From CAYQLY01 sp964418605 (GTDB lineage Bacteria > Bacteroidota > Bacteroidia > Cytophagales > Cyclobacteriaceae), in assembly GCA_964418605.1 (NCBI GenBank), contig CAYQLY010000006.1:1-64000 (forward strand): DNA of 64,000 nt, written 5' to 3'. Under the pieces are notes generated by a model, which saw only the letters and a program-made list of their open reading frames with translations, made no database searches and was not told the origin of the DNA. Below, one piece after another: positions 44,043 to 53,408 of the stretch (within the stretch, counting starts at the first letter, position 1; each line of letters opens with the position of its first letter). The position numbers and the translations under genes are program-made.

Positions 44043-44753
44043 TCAGGGGTTTTGACTTTTTTTATACTGTTCAAAATAATCTTCTAGGTTAAAAGCAATA
44101 GGTTTAAATGTTTCTTCAAGAATTTCTAATGTATGAATGCGATCTAATCGAAAGGATCGATTGTCTTTTCGCAAACGACAAAAGGCAATTAAAATCCAGT
44201 TTTCCTGTGTACTGTATAAGGCCAGTGGTTCTATAACCCTGATGGTTATGTTATTATTTTCAATAGCATGATATTCTATTTTAATGGGATGACGGTGTGT
44301 AATAGCTAACTGAATAGATGAAAGTGAGTCACTGGTTATTTCTTTAGCTGTGTTTAAGCGGATATGTATTCGTTCGGAAAGGAGATCAATGTTTTCTTTT
44401 GTGTTGTATTTTAATACAGCTTTGATTTTGGTGATTGCTTCGATGTAGCTGTTAACAAATGAACTATCTTTATTTTTTAACACTAATTTCTCAGCTGTAA
44501 TTAGTGCATTGGCTTCCATTTCGGTGAACATAACTGGTGGAATTCGATAACCTTCCATTAATTTATATCCTTTCCCATCTTCTGCGTAAACAGGGACACC
44601 TGCTTGTACTAATGCTTGCATATCGCGGTAAACGGTGCGGATGCTAACGTTAAATTTTTCTGCTATAAAGCTTGCTGTGATTAATCGTTTGGATTGTAAT
44701 AAGGTTAAGATAGCGGTGAGTCGTGATAGTCGGGATAAATCAGTATGAGACAT
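44043..44753 (-). CDS. YafY-type transcriptional regulator with WYL domain
   Basis: A 236-aa DNA-binding protein: N-terminal HTH_11 winged helix (RLTAILTLLQSKRLITASFIAEKF, YRDMQALVQAGVPVYAEDGKGY near 40-66) and a C-terminal WYL sensor domain (IKIEYHAIENNN, LYSTQENWILIAFCRLRKD). It is next to GyrI-like and DUF1801 genes, a common grouping. Confidence 0.9.
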   Translation of the reverse strand: MSHTDLSRLSRLTAILTLLQSKRLITASFIAEKFNVSIRTVYRDMQALVQAGVPVYAEDGKGYKLMEGYRIPPVMFTEMEANALITAEKLVLKNKDSSFVNSYIEAITKIKAVLKYNTKENIDLLSERIHIRLNTAKEITSDSLSSIQLAITHRHPIKIEYHAIENNNITIRVIEPLALYSTQENWILIAFCRLRKDNRSFRLDRIHTLEILEETFKPIAFNLEDYFEQYKKSQNP

Positions 44754-44795
44754 GATTTAAGTTTATAAATGAAAGGATAAGATGAGTACGTTTTA

Positions 44796-46154
44796 TTATA
44801 AGGTTTGATTTGTGTTTTCTGGGAATTTTATTTTTACCCGTTTAATACGTTTTTGGTCTGTTGCAACCGTCGTAAACTCAATGCCTTTATATAAAACATG
44901 ATCTCCTGGTTTAGGCATTCTGGCAAAAAGTTCTAATAATAATCCTCCAAGTGATTCACTATCTCCTTTTATATCCTCAAAAAAAACAGGATTTAGAGAA
45001 GTTATTTTATATAGATCAACCAGTGGTGTTTTTGCTTCGAAAATATAAGTATGTGCATCCACTTGATGGTATAAGCTTTCTTCTTTATCATCAAATTCGT
45101 CTTGTATATCCCCGAAAATTTGTTCGATAATATCTTCCAGTGTAACTAATCCTGCTGTCCCACCATATTCATCTACAACAATAGCCATATGAACTCTTTT
45201 TTGCTGAAAGTCACGGAGCAGGTCATCTAGCTTTTTTGTTTCCGGAACGAAATAAACAGGTTTTATGAGTATAGTCCAATTGAAATCATCTAATCGATGG
45301 AGATAAGGAATTAAATCTTTAACATATAATATTCCTTTAATATCGTCGATGGTCTCTTGATAAATAGGCACTCTCGAATAGCCATATTTATGAATATAGG
45401 CTAATATTTCTTTAAAGCCCATCTCTGTATTTAATGCTGTAATTTCCATGCGTGTTCGCATGATTTGCTTAACAGGAATATTACTGAAGTTAACAATGCC
45501 TTTTAGAATTTCTTTTTCGTCAGATGACGTGTCTTTTGATGTAGCAATTTCTAACGCATCACTTAGTTCCTCTACAGATAATTGGTATCCTTTTCGTTCA
45601 ATACGCTTTTCGACTAGTCCACCAAATGAAATAAGGAGCCAAGCTACTGGCTTGAAGAGTTGTACACAAATGGATAAAAAAGAAGCTGTTGCACAAGCAA
45701 ATCGAAAATTATTTTGATTGGCATAAATTTTAGGAACGATTTCCCCTAAAAAAACGATAGCAAATGTTGTAATAAAAGTGATGAGTATCCATACGAGCCC
45801 TTCAGATGAAGAGCCTCCCACAATATTCCAAGTTAAATACGTCGTTGTCATAACAATACCTATATTAACCAGGTTGTTAAAAACAAGAATGGTGGCTAGC
45901 AACTGACGCGGTTTATTAAGCAGGGCAATAATTGTTTTATAAACAGGCTTTTTACCTAACTTACATCGGTTAACATCTTCTGATGAAAGTGAAAAGAAAG
46001 CTACCTCTGCTCCAGATATAATAGCAGAAAGTGCCAATAGTATTAAAATAACTACTCCATTTAATGTATAGTTAACAATAGATGGAGTAGAGATAGCTGC
46101 TAATAAGGAGAAAGTTCCCGGCAAAGGGTCAGTTGAATTGATAATTTCTTCCAA
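44796..46154 (-). CDS. gldE: Gliding motility-associated membrane protein GldE
   Basis: A 452-aa CNNM/CorC-type protein: N-terminal CNNM (DUF21) domain with about four helices, two CBS domains (IMRTRMEITAL near 232; RRVHMAIVVDEYGGTAGLVTLEDIIEQIFGDI-type segment near 320-345) and a C-terminal CorC/HlyC transporter-associated domain. In Flavobacterium the gldE homologue is linked to gliding/lipoprotein function. It lies 19 bases behind ssb, a conserved pair in the phylum. Confidence 0.84.
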   Translation of the reverse strand: MEEIINSTDPLPGTFSLLAAISTPSIVNYTLNGVVILILLALSAIISGAEVAFFSLSSEDVNRCKLGKKPVYKTIIALLNKPRQLLATILVFNNLVNIGIVMTTTYLTWNIVGGSSSEGLVWILITFITTFAIVFLGEIVPKIYANQNNFRFACATASFLSICVQLFKPVAWLLISFGGLVEKRIERKGYQLSVEELSDALEIATSKDTSSDEKEILKGIVNFSNIPVKQIMRTRMEITALNTEMGFKEILAYIHKYGYSRVPIYQETIDDIKGILYVKDLIPYLHRLDDFNWTILIKPVYFVPETKKLDDLLRDFQQKRVHMAIVVDEYGGTAGLVTLEDIIEQIFGDIQDEFDDKEESLYHQVDAHTYIFEAKTPLVDLYKITSLNPVFFEDIKGDSESLGGLLLELFARMPKPGDHVLYKGIEFTTVATDQKRIKRVKIKFPENTNQTL

Positions 46155-46173
46155 ATGGTTTTATGAAATTATA

Positions 46174-46605
46174 TTAAAATGGCAGATCATCTGTGCCTTC
46201 TGTTTGAATAATGGTTGATTCTGCGAATTCATCTTTAGAACCCATGCTCGAATCAGAAGAAGATGAATTGCTATTTTTAGAACCCAGCATAGTCATAGAT
46301 TGTGCTACAACTTCTGTTACATAACGCTTATTTCCATCCTTATCATCGTAAGAACGTGTCGTTAGTTTACCTTCTAAATAAATAAGGCTTCCTTTTTTTA
46401 AATATTTTTCAGCGATTTGAGCGAGTGGAGACCACATCACAATATTATGCCATTCGGTGTTGGTGACTTTTTCACCATTTTTATTTTTATATGTTTCACT
46501 TGTTGCTATTGAGAAGTTGGCTACCGATCGCCCACTTTCCAAATGTCTTACCTCAGGATCTTTACCTAGGTGACCTACTAAAATAACTTTATTAACGCCT
46601 GCCAT
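46174..46605 (-). CDS. ssb: Single-stranded DNA-binding protein
   Basis: A 143-aa protein with an OB fold (GVNKVILVGHLGKDPEVRHL; the TEWHNIVMW strand near 50) and a flexible Ser/Asn linker ending in the acidic tip DDLPF that docks repair and replication proteins. Its length is normal. It heads the ssb-gldE unit. Confidence 0.95.
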   Translation of the reverse strand: MAGVNKVILVGHLGKDPEVRHLESGRSVANFSIATSETYKNKNGEKVTNTEWHNIVMWSPLAQIAEKYLKKGSLIYLEGKLTTRSYDDKDGNKRYVTEVVAQSMTMLGSKNSNSSSSDSSMGSKDEFAESTIIQTEGTDDLPF

Positions 46606-46609
46606 AGTA

Positions 46610-46617
46610 CAAATATA
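46610..46617 (-). promoter_or_regulatory. -7 promoter element of ssb
   Basis: The minus strand reads TATATTTG, 4 bases before the ssb ATG, which implies a leaderless message if used. The rest of the gap 46618-46746 is AT-rich and empty. Confidence 0.45.
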
Positions 46618-46746
46618 TTAAGAATTTAATCAGGCACAAATCTAATAATAATTAACGAAAAACAAAACTTAAAAGATTATTTTTTTATTAAAAATAATAA
46701 ATATATTTTTTTATAATTTTTTTTATTTATTCTAAAAAATAGGTTA

Positions 46747-47445
46747 TCAGGATATGTATTTTTTTTGGAGTAAAAACTCAGCCCATTCCCAATCTAATGG
46801 TGTATCTAAATCAACGGAGTAAAGCTCAGGCATAATGTATTTTTTCAAACGTTTAAATAGAGCCATTGTCTTTGTTTGTTTTAACGATGATGTATTGATG
46901 ATATACATTGATCCATTTAATTCATAAACAATAGGTAAATCCTGCCGACGTGATAAAATGCCTTTATCTTTGGATTTTTCTAGATACCCATCATTATTTT
47001 CTTCATATAATAAAGCATAGGGATTGCTTTTTGTTTCTTTGACAGAAACAATCATATCGGTAGTTGGTGATGCTAGTGTGATAGCTTCAAGAAGCTGTGT
47101 TTTAGTACGAAAAGGTGACGTTGGTTGTAATAAAACAATGTAATCGTAGTTTTTTCCTTGTTGCTCGTAATAGTGTAAAGCATGTAAAACAACAGCGTTA
47201 GAGTCGGCTGTATCTGTTGCTAGTTCGGAAGGTCTTATAAATGGAATAGGCAACCCATAATCCTTTACACAGGTATAAATATTTTGATCATCGGTAGACA
47301 CACATATATCTTCATCTGAAGCGAATGATCGAGCGATATCAATCGAATAATAGATAAGAGGTTTTCCACCAAGTGGTTTTATGTTTTTACCGGGTATACC
47401 TTTTGATCCACCTCGAGCCGGTATAATGAAAAGAATAGTGCTCAT
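46747..47445 (-). CDS. legF: CMP-nonulosonate (legionaminate/neuraminate) cytidylyltransferase
   Basis: Activates a nine-carbon acid sugar with CTP. It is 232 aa. IIPARGGSKGIPGKNIKPLGGKPLI near 5-28 is the family signature; QPTSPFRT near 105 and the late YELNGSMYIIN are conserved. It is the last gene of the minus-strand pathway run with NeuB-type synthase and epimerase genes, so legionaminic acid or a close isomer is the likely substrate rather than neuraminic acid. Confidence 0.86.
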   Translation of the reverse strand: MSTILFIIPARGGSKGIPGKNIKPLGGKPLIYYSIDIARSFASDEDICVSTDDQNIYTCVKDYGLPIPFIRPSELATDTADSNAVVLHALHYYEQQGKNYDYIVLLQPTSPFRTKTQLLEAITLASPTTDMIVSVKETKSNPYALLYEENNDGYLEKSKDKGILSRRQDLPIVYELNGSMYIINTSSLKQTKTMALFKRLKKYIMPELYSVDLDTPLDWEWAEFLLQKKYIS

Positions 47446-47454
47446 TCAATTAGT

Positions 47455-48507
47455 TTACAATTTCAAATATTTAATATCTTCTTGTGCTTTAATATAGTCG
47501 TCGTGCTTGCCAATATCCAACCAATAGCCCACAATAGGGAAATGGGTTACACGGTAATTTGATTTAATAAGCAAATCAATAAGGTCTGTCGCATTAAAAA
47601 AATGATTTTTGGGTATATAATCTATTATTTTTCGTTTGATCAAATAGATACCCGCATTGGAATAATAGGTATATGTTGGTTTTTCTTGAAACGATTTTAC
47701 ATTTTCATTCGTTGTTTCTAGAACAGCATAAGGGATATTGACTTTATAGCTTGTTGTTGCTACTTGCATATCTGCATTTGTATCTAGGAATGTTTGATAG
47801 AAACGTTCCCAGTCAATATCGGTGAGAAGATCAGCATTCATGATCAAAATATCTTCATGGGTAAAGTCGTTAATTAATCCTACCGCCCCTATTGTTCCCA
47901 AGGGTTGATTTTCTCGAATGTACTTAATGGTTATTTCTTTTTCCTCGCCTGATTGAAAGTGATTAATGATTCTGTCAGCTAAATAATTGACTGTGATATG
48001 AAAACGCTCAACACCGTAATTAATAAGCTGGTCTATATTGTGTTCTAAAATAGGTTTACCTCCGACAGGAAGAAGAGGTTTAGGTGTAGAATCGGTGAGT
48101 GGTTTCAATCGTTCACCTTTTCCCCCAGCCATTATAATGGCATCAAGTGGTAGAACAGATTTTTTTTCAGCAAAATTAATGATGCGGATTATTTTTTTAT
48201 TTTCGTCTACTTTTGGTACTAAATAGATTTCGTCTTTTTTAAATTTTTTTATTTCTTGAAGTGAAAATTTTCCATCTGTAAGAAAACGAAAATGGGAGTG
48301 CATAAAGTCTTCTATTTTATTGTTAATAGAGGCACCTTTTAATAATGCTCTGCGAATATCGCCATCGGTGAGTGTGCCGATAAGTTCTTCTTTACGATTC
48401 ACAACAAATAAGGTAAGGGTGTTTTTATTTGTGAATGTATCGAGCCTTTGTAAAGCGTCTTTAATAAGAAGATCACCGTAAATGATATTTTGAGAATATT
48501 TTTTCAT
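47455..48507 (-). CDS. ptmE: CBS-linked sugar nucleotidyltransferase (PtmE type)
   Basis: A 350-aa protein. Residues 1-115 form a CBS pair (LFVVNRKEELIGTLTDGDIRRALLKG), and 120-350 a nucleotidyltransferase with IIMAGGKGERLKPLTDSTPKPLLPVGG. In Campylobacter, PtmE of the same architecture makes GDP-glucosamine, the entry point of the legionaminic acid route. Gene order next to NeuD-, NeuC- and NeuB-like genes supports this role. The first ATG overlaps the upstream stop by 4 bases. Confidence 0.82.
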   Translation of the reverse strand: MKKYSQNIIYGDLLIKDALQRLDTFTNKNTLTLFVVNRKEELIGTLTDGDIRRALLKGASINNKIEDFMHSHFRFLTDGKFSLQEIKKFKKDEIYLVPKVDENKKIIRIINFAEKKSVLPLDAIIMAGGKGERLKPLTDSTPKPLLPVGGKPILEHNIDQLINYGVERFHITVNYLADRIINHFQSGEEKEITIKYIRENQPLGTIGAVGLINDFTHEDILIMNADLLTDIDWERFYQTFLDTNADMQVATTSYKVNIPYAVLETTNENVKSFQEKPTYTYYSNAGIYLIKRKIIDYIPKNHFFNATDLIDLLIKSNYRVTHFPIVGYWLDIGKHDDYIKAQEDIKYLKL

Positions 48508-49133
48508 TTATATACTATTTGAGAGTTTCCAATGACTTTACTTCCATCTGGAATATTTTTAACTACAACTGCACCTGCACCTATAATTACATTATTTCCA
48601 ATTTTTATATTCGGACGGACCACAGCGTTGGCGCCGATTAATGTACTTGTTCCTATGTTTACATTACCACAGATAACAGCACCTGGCGCAATATGTGAAA
48701 AATCTCCAATGATACACTCGTGCTCAACAATAGCACCTGTGTTTATAATAACAGCGTTGCCAATAGTAGCTAGTGTATTGATGCATGTTTGAGGACTTAT
48801 CATTACGCCTTTCCCTATGGTTGCTTTTGGAGATATAAACGATGTTTTATGTATAATGGTAATGGGGTGGATGAGTTGAGTAGATAATTCAGTATAGATT
48901 TTTTGACGATCGTTGTTGTTTCCAATAGAAATAAAACAGTCAATAGATGAAAGTTTTTGTATAAGTGACGGATTGTTTTTTTCTGAGCCCCAGAAAAGCA
49001 ATTGATAAGGATTTTGTTTTTTTTCTTCTATATCCACATATCCTATTACTTTTTTACCCATAGATATACATATATCTATAGCTACGTAAGCATGACCTGA
49101 ATATCCGATGAGTACAATGTCTTTGTCAACCAT
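48504..49133 (-). CDS. PglD/NeuD-type sugar O- or N-acyltransferase
   Basis: A 209-aa protein with an N-terminal PglD-type Rossmann part (IVLIGYSGHAYVAIDICISMG) and a left-handed beta-helix of hexapeptide repeats (about 90-200: ATIGKGVMISPQ, GDFSHIAPGAVICGNVNIG). In a legionaminic pathway it would acetylate the 4-amino intermediate (LegH role) or the final acid (NeuD role); the sequence does not decide. The overlaps of 4 bases and 1 base with its neighbours indicate coupling. Confidence 0.8.
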   Translation of the reverse strand: MVDKDIVLIGYSGHAYVAIDICISMGKKVIGYVDIEEKKQNPYQLLFWGSEKNNPSLIQKLSSIDCFISIGNNNDRQKIYTELSTQLIHPITIIHKTSFISPKATIGKGVMISPQTCINTLATIGNAVIINTGAIVEHECIIGDFSHIAPGAVICGNVNIGTSTLIGANAVVRPNIKIGNNVIIGAGAVVVKNIPDGSKVIGNSQIVYK

Positions 49134-50236
49134 TATAGTTTGTTTTTAAGGAGATGGATAATTTTTTCAGAAGCATGACCAGAGCCATAAATATTATCTG
49201 TGGACAAAACAGGCATTTTTTTAACAGACTCAATAGCATTTAGTATGCTTTGCTGTTCAACAGAACAGTTAATAACGTTTTTTCCTTGTTCTCTTCCTTT
49301 TTGTCTATCGCCAAGATTGATGACATATTTTCCAAAAGAGGCAGCTTCAATGATTCCACTTGAGCTATTTCCCATCACAAACCAGCAATGTTTCATACAT
49401 GAAAAATAATCTCGAATACCAAAGTTTTCTATTAAAAAAATCGTTTTTTGCTTATCAGCTAGATCCAGTAGTTCTTTTCTTATAATAGTGCCATAGGTGT
49501 CTGCATTAGGCATGGTTACAATTATTTGATTAGGAATTTTTTTTAGTGCATCGGTAATAACTTTTATATACTCTTTGTTTTTTTCAAATGAGATTGTTTC
49601 GGGGTGGAATGTAAATAAAATAGTAGGAGTAGCTAAGTCAATTTTGTAAGCAGAATAAAATTGAATAGGTGTTAAAAGCGTTAGCTCAGCTATATTGTCT
49701 AAGCTTAGAGAGCCTACATTAAAAACATTGGTTTCTGTACCTCGAATTTCTTTTACTCGAGACGCACTTTTTTCTGTAGCCGTGAAATGGTAAGAAGAAG
49801 CTAACGTTAATGCATGTCTAAATATATTATCAATGGCTCCAAGTGTTGTTTCTCCACCATGAATATGTGCTATAGGAATAGAAAAAGGAATAGAAGCTAT
49901 AACAGCAGCGAACATTTCGTATCGATCACCTAAACAAAAGACGAGATCACTATTTTCTTTTTCTTTAGCCCAAATAGATGCAAATTTAGTTTGGGTTAAT
50001 CCGATGGATGTAGCTATTGCTTCTGGAGAATCGCCCATCACTAAGCTTTCTATTTGGTGTTTTATATGAAATGAATCTTTTTTAATCTGATCGATAGTGT
50101 AGCCATGCAAAGGTGAAAGATGTGTTCCAAACACATAAAGACTTAAATCAAAAAATGGATCTGCATGAAGTTTTTTGAGAAGTGGTAAATAAATCCCATA
50201 ATCTGCACGTGAACTTGTTAGCACTACAATTTTCAT
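49133..50236 (-). CDS. legG: Hydrolysing NDP-sugar 2-epimerase (NeuC/LegG)
   Basis: Hydrolyses and epimerises an NDP-2,4-diacetamido sugar to release the manno-configured hexose for condensation. It is 367 aa. Conserved pieces: TSSRADYGIYLPLLKKL near 7, FCLGDRYEMFA near 94, IAHIHGGETTLGAIDNIFRHALT near 117 and GNSSSGIIEAASFGK near 295. Typical NeuC-family size. It overlaps the synthase gene by 4 bases. Confidence 0.88.
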   Translation of the reverse strand: MKIVVLTSSRADYGIYLPLLKKLHADPFFDLSLYVFGTHLSPLHGYTIDQIKKDSFHIKHQIESLVMGDSPEAIATSIGLTQTKFASIWAKEKENSDLVFCLGDRYEMFAAVIASIPFSIPIAHIHGGETTLGAIDNIFRHALTLASSYHFTATEKSASRVKEIRGTETNVFNVGSLSLDNIAELTLLTPIQFYSAYKIDLATPTILFTFHPETISFEKNKEYIKVITDALKKIPNQIIVTMPNADTYGTIIRKELLDLADKQKTIFLIENFGIRDYFSCMKHCWFVMGNSSSGIIEAASFGKYVINLGDRQKGREQGKNVINCSVEQQSILNAIESVKKMPVLSTDNIYGSGHASEKIIHLLKNKL

Positions 50237-51246
50237 AAGAGATCGCTAAAACATAGTTTATGATCCGAATTTAATTTTTTATTTGTTTTTTTCCCAATAA
50301 CCTCTTCCATTTTCATTGGAGAAATACCATCACCAGGTCTTTTCATAATGAGGTGTTTTTCTTGAATAGTTTCTCCTTTTTTTAAATCAACTGCAAGGTG
50401 TATGCTCTTTCGTGCGATGATTTTATTTTTAGTTTCGGAAGAAGAAGGTTTTTTTAGTCCGTCACCTATTACTAGTTCAATATGACGAATAGCCTTAACC
50501 ATTTCTATGAGTTCATCAGGTTCTAAAGAAGCTTGATGGTCTGGGCCCTCCATAGTTCTATCTAATGTAAAATGTTTTTCAATGACACAAGCGCCAAGAG
50601 CTACAGCAGCAATAGGAACTTCAATACCAAGTGTATGATCTGAATATCCAACATCAACCCCAAAGGCTTGTTGGATGGTAAGCATTGCTTTTAAGTTTAC
50701 GTCTTTCCATGGTGTCGGGTATTCCGTGTTACAATGTAAAACAGTAATATTCTTTTTAGCTGTTCCAGAGGTTATTAATACATTTAACGCATCTTCTATT
50801 TCGCCAAGTGTAGCCATTCCGGTAGAAAGAATAATTTTCTTTTTTAATCTTCCTATTTTTTTTAAATAAGTTAAATTAGTTATTTCTCCGGATGGTATTT
50901 TAAATAATGGGATTTTCAAATTGTTTAATAGATCAATACTTTCCAAATCGAAAGCTGTGGAAAGGAAATGCACTTTTCTTTTTTGACAGTATTGAATAAG
51001 GTGTTGATGTGTTTTTTTGTCCAACTCTAATTTTTTCAACATATCATATTGAGATTGATTAGAAGAAGTGTTTTTTTTCTGATAAAGAGCTTTAGGTGCG
51101 TGTTTTGAAACCAGATGGGCTGTTTTAAAAGTTTGAAATTTAACGAAATCAACACCTGCTTTTGCAGCCACATCTATAAGTTGTTCTGCTAGTTTGACAT
51201 TTCCATTATGATTAACCCCTGCTTCTGCGATAATGATTGTTTTCAT
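50233..51246 (-). CDS. legI: N-acetylneuraminate-synthase-family enzyme (NeuB/LegI)
   Basis: Condenses the hexose with phosphoenolpyruvate to make the nine-carbon acid. It is 337 aa: TIM-barrel NeuB domain (IIAEAGVNHNG at 4-14, FVKFQTF, KIPSGEITNL near 130, EKHFTLDRTMEGPDH near 230) and a C-terminal SAF domain. The open frame extends upstream to 51276, but the ATG at 51244-51246 gives the standard MKTIIIAEAG start and avoids overlap with the oxidoreductase gene. Confidence 0.92.
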   Translation of the reverse strand: MKTIIIAEAGVNHNGNVKLAEQLIDVAAKAGVDFVKFQTFKTAHLVSKHAPKALYQKKNTSSNQSQYDMLKKLELDKKTHQHLIQYCQKRKVHFLSTAFDLESIDLLNNLKIPLFKIPSGEITNLTYLKKIGRLKKKIILSTGMATLGEIEDALNVLITSGTAKKNITVLHCNTEYPTPWKDVNLKAMLTIQQAFGVDVGYSDHTLGIEVPIAAVALGACVIEKHFTLDRTMEGPDHQASLEPDELIEMVKAIRHIELVIGDGLKKPSSSETKNKIIARKSIHLAVDLKKGETIQEKHLIMKRPGDGISPMKMEEVIGKKTNKKLNSDHKLCFSDLL

Positions 51247-51250
51247 TTTC

Positions 51251-52306
51251 TTATTTTCTAATTTTATTGGAAACAATTAGGGATTGTTGACCAGTCTTAT
51301 AAATTCGCTCTATTATTTCTACAACTTTAAGCCCTTCTAATGCATTTGTAGTAGCAGTGGCTTTTCCTTTAAGCGTATCTACTACGTTTTGGATTACAAA
51401 ATGGTGGTTTGCAGCAGATCCTTTATATGGTCCGTAATCATTAGGGGGGTTAGAGGGGGGGAGTGTTGGCATTTTATAGTTTTCTATTTCACAATATTCA
51501 ACCTCATTCATATATTGACCGCCTATCTTAACACTTCCTTTACTTCCTATAATAGTTAAGCTACTTTCTAAGTTTTTATCCCATACAGCTGTTGAATAAT
51601 TAATACAACCCATGCCACCAGTTGTAAATTCAAAATGTACCATTCCCGAATCCTCAAAGTCAGTAGAATCCTTATGACAGAAATCAGCTAGATTAGCTTG
51701 AATATTTTTAATATCACCAAACAACCAATACATGATATCTATAAAGTGAGAAAATTGGGTAAACAATGTGCCCCCATCTAGCTCTTTCGATCCTTTCCAG
51801 CCCTCCTTTTTATAATAACGATCATCTCTATTCCAATAGCAGTTGATTTGCACCATAAAAATTTGACCCAAAATACCTTTTTCTACAATATCTTTTATCC
51901 ATATCGAAGGAGGGGAATATCGATTTTGCATTACACAAAACACATTCTTAGAAACCTTTAATGATTTAAAAATAATTTCTTCACAAACTTGTTTAGTCAA
52001 TGCCATAGGTTTTTCACATACAACATGTTTTTTATGATCTAAAGCTTTAATAGCTTGAGAGCCATGCAATCCATTAGGTGTGCAAATATTGACAACATCT
52101 ATAGCTATACCTGATGCAAATAGATCATCCATTGATGTGAAATAAGGAACATTAAAGGCATCAATACCTAATTGCTTTGATGGAAGAGTGTCACAAAGTG
52201 CTACAAGTTCAGATTCTGGATCTTGTTGAATAATAGTAGCATGACGCTTTCCAATAAATCCACAACCAATAACGGCAAATTTAATTTTTTCATTTTTAGA
52301 AATCAT
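51251..52306 (-). CDS. Gfo/Idh/MocA-family oxidoreductase
   Basis: A 351-aa NAD(P)-dependent sugar oxidoreductase: FAVIGCGFIGKRHA near 10 (nucleotide binding), VCEKPMA near 95 (catalytic Lys of the EKP motif) and GGTLFTQFSHFIDIM near 180. It is first in the minus-strand part of the surface-sugar locus, so it probably acts on an intermediate of the nonulosonic acid. Similar oxidoreductases occur in Campylobacter ptm loci; the precise substrate is unknown. Confidence 0.85.
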   Translation of the reverse strand: MISKNEKIKFAVIGCGFIGKRHATIIQQDPESELVALCDTLPSKQLGIDAFNVPYFTSMDDLFASGIAIDVVNICTPNGLHGSQAIKALDHKKHVVCEKPMALTKQVCEEIIFKSLKVSKNVFCVMQNRYSPPSIWIKDIVEKGILGQIFMVQINCYWNRDDRYYKKEGWKGSKELDGGTLFTQFSHFIDIMYWLFGDIKNIQANLADFCHKDSTDFEDSGMVHFEFTTGGMGCINYSTAVWDKNLESSLTIIGSKGSVKIGGQYMNEVEYCEIENYKMPTLPPSNPPNDYGPYKGSAANHHFVIQNVVDTLKGKATATTNALEGLKVVEIIERIYKTGQQSLIVSNKIRK

Positions 52307-52327
52307 GATTCTAAATTTTTAATAAAA

Positions 52328-52335
52328 CAAAGATA
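52328..52335 (-). promoter_or_regulatory. -7 promoter element of the minus-strand sugar operon
   Basis: The minus strand reads TATCTTTG (TAnnTTTG), 21 bases before the oxidoreductase ATG. Confidence 0.6.
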
Positions 52336-52365
52336 AATATATTTTTAGTTTGTTCTTTTTAAATA

Positions 52366-52396
52366 TTGATTAAAGATGATAATATATGTAACTTTA
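52366..52396 (+). promoter_or_regulatory. Promoter candidate of the plus-strand sugar operon
   Basis: TTG at 52366-52368 and TAACTTTA at 52389-52396 (one mismatch to TAnnTTTG) with a 20-base spacer, 22 bases before the legB ATG. With the opposite element it makes 52307-52418 a divergent promoter. Confidence 0.4.
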
Positions 52397-52418
52397 CGTT
52401 CGAGTTAATGGTGAGATA

Positions 52419-53408
52419 ATGTCAAGAAAAGTATTAGTCACAGGCGCGGATGGTTTTATAGGTAGCCACCTTACGGAATACTTGGTAAAAAAAAGGTATT
52501 CTGTACGTGCTTTCGTTTTATATAATTCATTTAACTCCTATGGCTGGCTAGAAACATTGCCAAAAACAATTTTAGACCAAGTGGAAATTTTTTCAGGCGA
52601 TATTCGAGATCCGAATGGTATTAGAATAGCTATGGAAGGAATAGATATTGTTTATCATCTAGCCGCTTTGATTGCCATACCATATAGTTATCATTCTCCG
52701 GACAATTATGTTGATGTTAACATTAAAGGAACATTAAACATCTTACAAGCAGCTCGCTTACTGAAAACAAAACGAGTTTTGGTTACTTCCACATCTGAAG
52801 TATATGGCACAGCACAATATGTTCCTATTGATGAAAAACACCCTTTTCAAGGACAGTCACCTTATAGTGCTACTAAGATAGGAGCTGATCGAATAGCTGA
52901 ATCATTTTATCGTTCATTTGAAATGCCTATTACAATTGTAAGACCATTTAATACCTATGGTCCACGTCAATCGGCGAGGGCAGTAATTCCAACTATTATC
53001 ACACAACTACTTAATGGTGAAACAAAAATAAAACTAGGAGATACCACACCTACGCGTGATTTGCTTTATGTACAAGATACAATTCAAGGGTTTGAAGCTA
53101 TTGCAGAATCAGAAAAAACGATTGGTGAAGAAATAAATATAGCCACTCAAACAGAGATTTCTATAGGAGATTTAGCCCAAAACATAATTAACCAGATTAA
53201 TCCTAAAGCCTGTATAGTAGCCGATGAGCAGCGTATTCGTCCCGATAAAAGTGAGGTTAAAAGATTATTAGGCTCTAATGAAAAAATTAAAAAATTGACT
53301 AATTGGAAAGTCACATATTCTTTAGAGGAAGGATTAAAAGAAACAATTGCTTGGTTTTCAAAGTCTGAAAACTTAATAAGATATAAACATAGTATATATA
53401 ATATATGA
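52419..53408 (+). CDS. legB: NAD-dependent NDP-sugar 4,6-dehydratase (LegB type)
   Basis: Makes the 4-keto-6-deoxy intermediate from an NDP-N-acetylglucosamine. It is 329 aa. GADGFIGSHL at 9-18 is the NAD site; TSTSEVYGTAQ near 130, and the catalytic YSATK near 149-153, are those of an extended SDR. It is the first gene of the plus-strand operon and overlaps legC by 4 bases. Confidence 0.87.
   Translation: MSRKVLVTGADGFIGSHLTEYLVKKRYSVRAFVLYNSFNSYGWLETLPKTILDQVEIFSGDIRDPNGIRIAMEGIDIVYHLAALIAIPYSYHSPDNYVDVNIKGTLNILQAARLLKTKRVLVTSTSEVYGTAQYVPIDEKHPFQGQSPYSATKIGADRIAESFYRSFEMPITIVRPFNTYGPRQSARAVIPTIITQLLNGETKIKLGDTTPTRDLLYVQDTIQGFEAIAESEKTIGEEINIATQTEISIGDLAQNIINQINPKACIVADEQRIRPDKSEVKRLLGSNEKIKKLTNWKVTYSLEEGLKETIAWFSKSENLIRYKHSIYNI

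Noticed and set aside
51247..51276. Longer start of the NeuB-type gene at 51276
   Set aside because: The extra residues are atypical for the family and lie within the preceding oxidoreductase gene.
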